Shown in pieces: positions 5,412-8,511 of a stretch of DNA of 8,511 bases (positions are counted from its first letter, which is position 1; every line of letters starts with the position of its first letter). The notes under the pieces are model-generated. The model was not told the DNA's origin and searched no databases. It saw nothing but the letters and a program-made list of their open reading frames with translations. This DNA is from Burkholderiales bacterium (GTDB taxonomy: Bacteria > Pseudomonadota > Gammaproteobacteria > Burkholderiales > Usitatibacteraceae). Made by a program: the position numbers and the translations under genes. Where the stretch lies: assembly GCA_025350945.1 (NCBI GenBank), contig JANXWW010000088.1, forward strand, positions 1 through 8,511. The letters are read 5' to 3'.

Positions 5412-7787
5412 CTATTTCACCTTGGCCAGATGCAGCCACGTTTCCACCACCGTATCTGGATTCAAACTCATGGATTCGATCCCTTCCTTCATCAGCCATT
5501 CAGCCAAGTCAGGATAATCTGACGGCCCTTGCCCGCAAATACCCACGTATTTATTGGCTTTGCGACAGGCTTGAATCGCCAGATGCAGCATGCGTTTCAC
5601 GGCGGGATCGCGTTCGTCAAAGGCATCCATCACCAGGCCGGAATCGCGGTCAAGTGCTAATGTCATCTGCGTCATATCGTTGGAGCCAATAGAGAATCCG
5701 TCGAAGCGTTGCAAAAATTCGTCAGCCAAAATCGCGTTCGATGGGATCTCGCACATCATCACAATTTTTAAGTTATTTTTACCGCGCTCCAGACCAAACT
5801 CTTTCATGATCGCGAGCACTTGATCGGCTTCTTTTAACGTGCGCACAAATGGCACCATTAGCTCGACATTGGTCAAGTCCATCGTGTCGCGGACGTAGCG
5901 CATCGCTTCGCATTCGAGCTTAAAACATTCGCGGAAACTGTGGGCAATATAGCGTGACGCACCCCGAAAACCGAGCATTGGATTTTCTTCGGTCGGCTCG
6001 TAGCGCGGGCCGCCGATCAGGTTGCGATATTCGTTTGATTTGAAATCCGACAATCGCACGATCACTTTTTTCGGATAAAAAGCGGCGGCAATGGTGGCCA
6101 CGCCCTCAACCATTTTCTTCACATAAAAATCAACCGGATTCGCATAGCCGCGCGCCCGCTTTTGCACCTCGGCCTGCAAATCATTCGGCAGCTTTGCATA
6201 ATCCAGGCACGCTTTCGGATGCACGCCGATGGTGTTGGAAATAATAAATTCCAAACGCGCCAATCCGACGCCTTCATTCGGCAATTGCGCGAAATCAAAT
6301 GCGAGTTCAGGATTGCCGACGTTCATGGCAATCTTCACCGGAATTGTCGGCATTTTGTCGAGCGAAACTTCGATCACTTCAAACGGCACGCGGCCGCGGT
6401 AAATGTGGCCGGTATCACCTTCGCAGCAACTCGCGGTGACGTCTTCGCCGTCACGAATCACGTGCGTCGCATCTTCACAACCGACAATCGCGGGCACGCC
6501 CAGCTCGCGCGCGATGATGGCGGCGTGGCAGGTACGACCGCCGCGGTTGGTAATAATCGCCGCCGCTTTTTTCATGACCGGCTCCCAATTGGGGTCAGTC
6601 ATGTCGGTAACGATCACATCGCCTTCGCGGAACAAATTAATTTCGGAAACATCCTTGATCACTCGGGCTGGCCCCACACCGACTTTGCCACCAATGGCAC
6701 GGCCTTCAGCGATTTTGTCGCCTTCGGCTTTCATGCGATAGCGCGTCAACACATCAGTGCGCGTCTCTTGCGATTTCACGGTTTCGGGGCGCGCTTGCAG
6801 GATGTAAAGTTTGCCGTCGTTGCCGTCGCGTCCCCACTCAATATCCATCGGGCGGCCGTAATGCTTTTCAATGGAAACCGCGTATTTGGCGAGCTCCTCT
6901 ATTTCCGCATCGGTCAATGAAAATTTATCGCGATCAGATTGTTCAACTGGCTTCACCACCACCGATTTGCCCGCCGATTGCGCGGTGCTAAAAATCATTT
7001 TTTCGGCTTTGGTGCCGAGGCTGCGACGCAATACTGCGGGCTTGCCTTCGGCGAGGCAGCGTTTCGCCACATAAAATTCATCCGGATTCACCGCACCCTG
7101 CACCACCATTTCACCTAGGCCGTAGCTGGATGTGATAAATACGACATCGCGAAATCCGGATTCGGTATCCAGCGAAAACAACACGCCCGCCACACCCAAA
7201 TCCGAGCGCACCATGCGTTGCACACCTGCGCTCAACGCGACTTCGGCATGTGCAAAATTTTTATGCACGCGATATGAAATCGCGCGGTCGTTATAGAGCG
7301 ACGCGAACACGTGCTTGATCGCTTCGAGTACGTTGTCGATGCCTTTGATGTTCAGAAATGTTTCCTGCTGACCGGCGAATGAAGCATCGGGCAAATCCTC
7401 CGCCGTGGCCGATGAGCGCACCGCCCAGCTTGCCTCCAAATTGTCTTTGGTAAGCTCTGCATAGGCGGCACGAATTTCAGCGTCCAGCGCAGGCTGCAGC
7501 GGCGCTGTTACCACCCAATCACGTACCATCGCACCCGTTTTCGTCAGCGCTGGAATATCGTCGACGTTCAAATTAATCAGCGCGGCATTAATTTTTTCCG
7601 TCAATTTATTGTGCGTTAAAAAATCGCGGAACGCTTCCGCCGTGGTGGCGAACCCGCCCGGCACGCGCACACCTGCCGTCGACAACTGGCTAATCAATTC
7701 ACCCAAGGATGAATTTTTTCCGCCGACGGTGGCGACATCATCCATACGAAGTTTTGAGAGCGGTAGAACCAGAGCAGTTGAAGACAT
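5412..7787 (-). CDS. ppsA: Phosphoenolpyruvate synthase (pyruvate, water dikinase)
   Basis: Makes PEP from pyruvate and ATP (releasing AMP and phosphate), the entry step to gluconeogenesis from pyruvate. The 791-residue product matches the E. coli length (792). The N-terminal ATP-grasp/pyruvate dikinase domain covers about 15-345, with GGKNSSLGE at 22-30 and WAVRSSATAEDLPDASFAGQ at 121-140. The swivelling phosphohistidine domain follows at about 380-460, with GGRTCHAAIIARELG at 416-430. His421 is the phosphorylated catalytic residue and Thr419 is the residue known to be modified by PpsR in E. coli. The C-terminal TIM-barrel PEP/pyruvate domain (about 480-785) includes GFSIGSNDMTQMTL at 697-710 and GICGQGPSDYPD at 749-760, with the catalytic Cys751. 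The start ATG at 7787 has only a weak GGA at 7794-7796. elaA begins 2 nt after the stop, and ppsR is divergent. Confidence 0.97.
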   Translation of the reverse strand: MSSTALVLPLSKLRMDDVATVGGKNSSLGELISQLSTAGVRVPGGFATTAEAFRDFLTHNKLTEKINAALINLNVDDIPALTKTGAMVRDWVVTAPLQPALDAEIRAAYAELTKDNLEASWAVRSSATAEDLPDASFAGQQETFLNIKGIDNVLEAIKHVFASLYNDRAISYRVHKNFAHAEVALSAGVQRMVRSDLGVAGVLFSLDTESGFRDVVFITSSYGLGEMVVQGAVNPDEFYVAKRCLAEGKPAVLRRSLGTKAEKMIFSTAQSAGKSVVVKPVEQSDRDKFSLTDAEIEELAKYAVSIEKHYGRPMDIEWGRDGNDGKLYILQARPETVKSQETRTDVLTRYRMKAEGDKIAEGRAIGGKVGVGPARVIKDVSEINLFREGDVIVTDMTDPNWEPVMKKAAAIITNRGGRTCHAAIIARELGVPAIVGCEDATHVIRDGEDVTASCCEGDTGHIYRGRVPFEVIEVSLDKMPTIPVKIAMNVGNPELAFDFAQLPNEGVGLARLEFIISNTIGVHPKACLDYAKLPNDLQAEVQKRARGYANPVDFYVKKMVEGVATIAAAFYPKKVIVRLSDFKSNEYRNLIGGPRYEPTEENPMLGFRGASRYIAHSFRECFKLECEAMRYVRDTMDLTNVELMVPFVRTLKEADQVLAIMKEFGLERGKNNLKIVMMCEIPSNAILADEFLQRFDGFSIGSNDMTQMTLALDRDSGLVMDAFDERDPAVKRMLHLAIQACRKANKYVGICGQGPSDYPDLAEWLMKEGIESMSLNPDTVVETWLHLAKVK
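5418..5423 (-). promoter_or_regulatory. Ribosome binding site deciding the elaA GTG start
   Basis: AAGGTG on the minus strand lies within the last codons of ppsA. Ten nt separate AAGG from the GTG at 5409. It supports the short start over the overlapping ATG at 5499 and implies translation coupled to ppsA termination. Confidence 0.55.
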
Positions 7788-7920
7788 TGGGGATCCGATG
7801 CATTTTTTTTAATTGAGGGGCAAATACGACTGCTTAGGGTTAAAGCAAAACAGGCAGAAGTTGGGACATAATTATAGCGTCGCCAGCCCGATTGTTGCGG
7901 CGCAATAATAAGGATTTCAG
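7788..7920. other. Divergent ppsA/ppsR intergenic region
   Basis: This 133-bp region must hold the promoters of both genes. Visible elements are the self-complementary octamer ATAATTAT at 7869-7876, an eight-T run at 7803-7810 near ppsA, and the ppsR ribosome binding site AAGGA at 7910-7914. I see no match to the Cra (FruR) operator that controls ppsA in enteric bacteria. Confidence 0.6.
7871..7898 (-). promoter_or_regulatory. Candidate sigma-70 promoter for ppsA
   Basis: On the minus strand, a perfect -10 hexamer TATAAT (7876-7871) is preceded, after 16 nt, by GCAACA (7898-7893), which matches TTGACA only in its last three bases. Transcription would start near 7864 and give a leader of about 77 nt before the ppsA ATG. 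The weak -35 suggests either activator dependence or a chance -10 match. Confidence 0.4.
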
Positions 7921-8511
7921 ATGGCTCAGCCTCGTACCGTGTTTTTTGTCTCTGATCGCACCGGAATTACCGTGGAAATGCTAGGCAATTCGCTTCTGAC
8001 GCAGTTCGACGATATCGAATTTCAGCGCGTTACTTTGCCGTTTATCGACAATATCGAAAAAGCGCGTGATGTGCTGAATCAAGTCGAGCGCGCGGGCGCG
8101 GATTCAGGAAAACGCCCGCTCGTGTTTACATCCCTCATGACCGAGACGCTGCGCCACGAAATCAGCCGCGCAAACGCAATGGTGCTGGATGTGGTGGAAC
8201 GCTTCATCGTGCCACTGGAAGAAGAGCTTGGCATCAAGAGCGCGCACGCAATTGGCCGCAGCCATTCGGCAGGCAATTTTAAAGATTACAACCATCGCAT
8301 CGAGGCTGTTAATTACACCCTGGCGCATGACGATGGCATGACTAATCGCAACCTCGAGCAAGCTGACATTATTCTGGTGGGCGTATCGCGCTCCGGCAAA
8401 ACGCCAACCTGTCTTTACATGGCGTTGCAATTTGGTGTTAAGGCCGCGAATTACCCGTTGATTCCGGAAGACCTGGAGCGCATGAAATTACCGCCTGCGC
8501 TGCTGCCGCTG
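7921..8511 (+). CDS. ppsR: Phosphoenolpyruvate synthase regulatory protein (kinase/pyrophosphorylase); C-terminus cut off by the window edge
   Basis: Bifunctional serine/threonine kinase and pyrophosphorylase (DUF299 family). It switches PpsA off by ADP-dependent phosphorylation of the threonine two residues before the catalytic histidine, and on again by phosphate-dependent removal. The first 197 residues are present, of about 270-280 in the family (277 in E. coli). They begin with the characteristic TVFFVSDRTGITVEMLGNSLL (residues 6-26, read as two blocks either side of Gly15). The P-loop-like nucleotide-binding motif GVSRSGKT is at 154-161, and TPTCLYMALQFG follows. AAGGA at 7910-7914 with a 6-nt spacer supports the ATG. 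Its target residue, Thr419, is present in the divergent ppsA, so the regulator-enzyme pair looks intact. Divergent arrangement with ppsA is the usual one. Confidence 0.95.
   Translation, partial: MAQPRTVFFVSDRTGITVEMLGNSLLTQFDDIEFQRVTLPFIDNIEKARDVLNQVERAGADSGKRPLVFTSLMTETLRHEISRANAMVLDVVERFIVPLEEELGIKSAHAIGRSHSAGNFKDYNHRIEAVNYTLAHDDGMTNRNLEQADIILVGVSRSGKTPTCLYMALQFGVKAANYPLIPEDLERMKLPPALLPL

Noticed and set aside
5410..5499. Extended elaA start (ATG at 5499) overlapping ppsA by 88 nt
   Set aside because: The extra 30 residues are out-of-frame translation of the conserved ppsA 3' end and have no counterpart in ElaA proteins.
6162..6920. 252-codon plus-strand frame opposite ppsA
   Set aside because: Antisense shadow of the conserved PEP synthase domains, without motifs or a ribosome binding site of note.

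Overview
The window is an ordinary stretch of proteobacterial chromosome of roughly 50% GC. It carries a central-metabolism and amino-acid-degradation gene cluster on the minus strand and one divergent gene on the plus strand. The phosphoenolpyruvate (PEP) synthase / PEP-synthase regulatory protein pair and the subgroup of D-amino acid dehydrogenase point to a Beta- or Gammaproteobacterium. The sequence alone does not fix the genus.

Layout, in transcription order from right to left on the minus strand: ppsA (PEP synthase, complete); elaA (GNAT N-acyltransferase, GTG start 2 nt after ppsA); a 113-bp palindromic repeat that supplies the last 17 codons of elaA; a small orphan GIY-YIG nuclease-domain gene; pcp (pyroglutamyl peptidase, overlapping the GIY-YIG gene by 10 nt); a single-chain succinyl-CoA:3-ketoacid CoA-transferase; a 145-bp gap; dadA (D-amino acid dehydrogenase); and ilvA (threonine ammonia-lyase, running off the left edge). 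On the plus strand, ppsR (PEP-synthase kinase/pyrophosphorylase) starts 133 bp from ppsA and runs off the right edge.

The genes fit a theme of feeding amino-acid and ketoacid carbon into gluconeogenesis. Pcp trims blocked peptides, DadA and IlvA turn D-amino acids and Thr/Ser into 2-oxoacids, the CoA-transferase activates acetoacetate-type ketoacids, and PpsA converts pyruvate to PEP under PpsR control. This joint role is inferred from gene content; the individual enzyme assignments rest on clear motifs.

I found no undescribed multi-gene system. The points most worth a second look are the palindromic element at 4834-4946, its contribution to the ElaA C-terminus, its closeness to a lone GIY-YIG nuclease gene, and the fused CoA-transferase. 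No tRNA, rRNA, CRISPR array, insertion sequence or prophage gene is visible.
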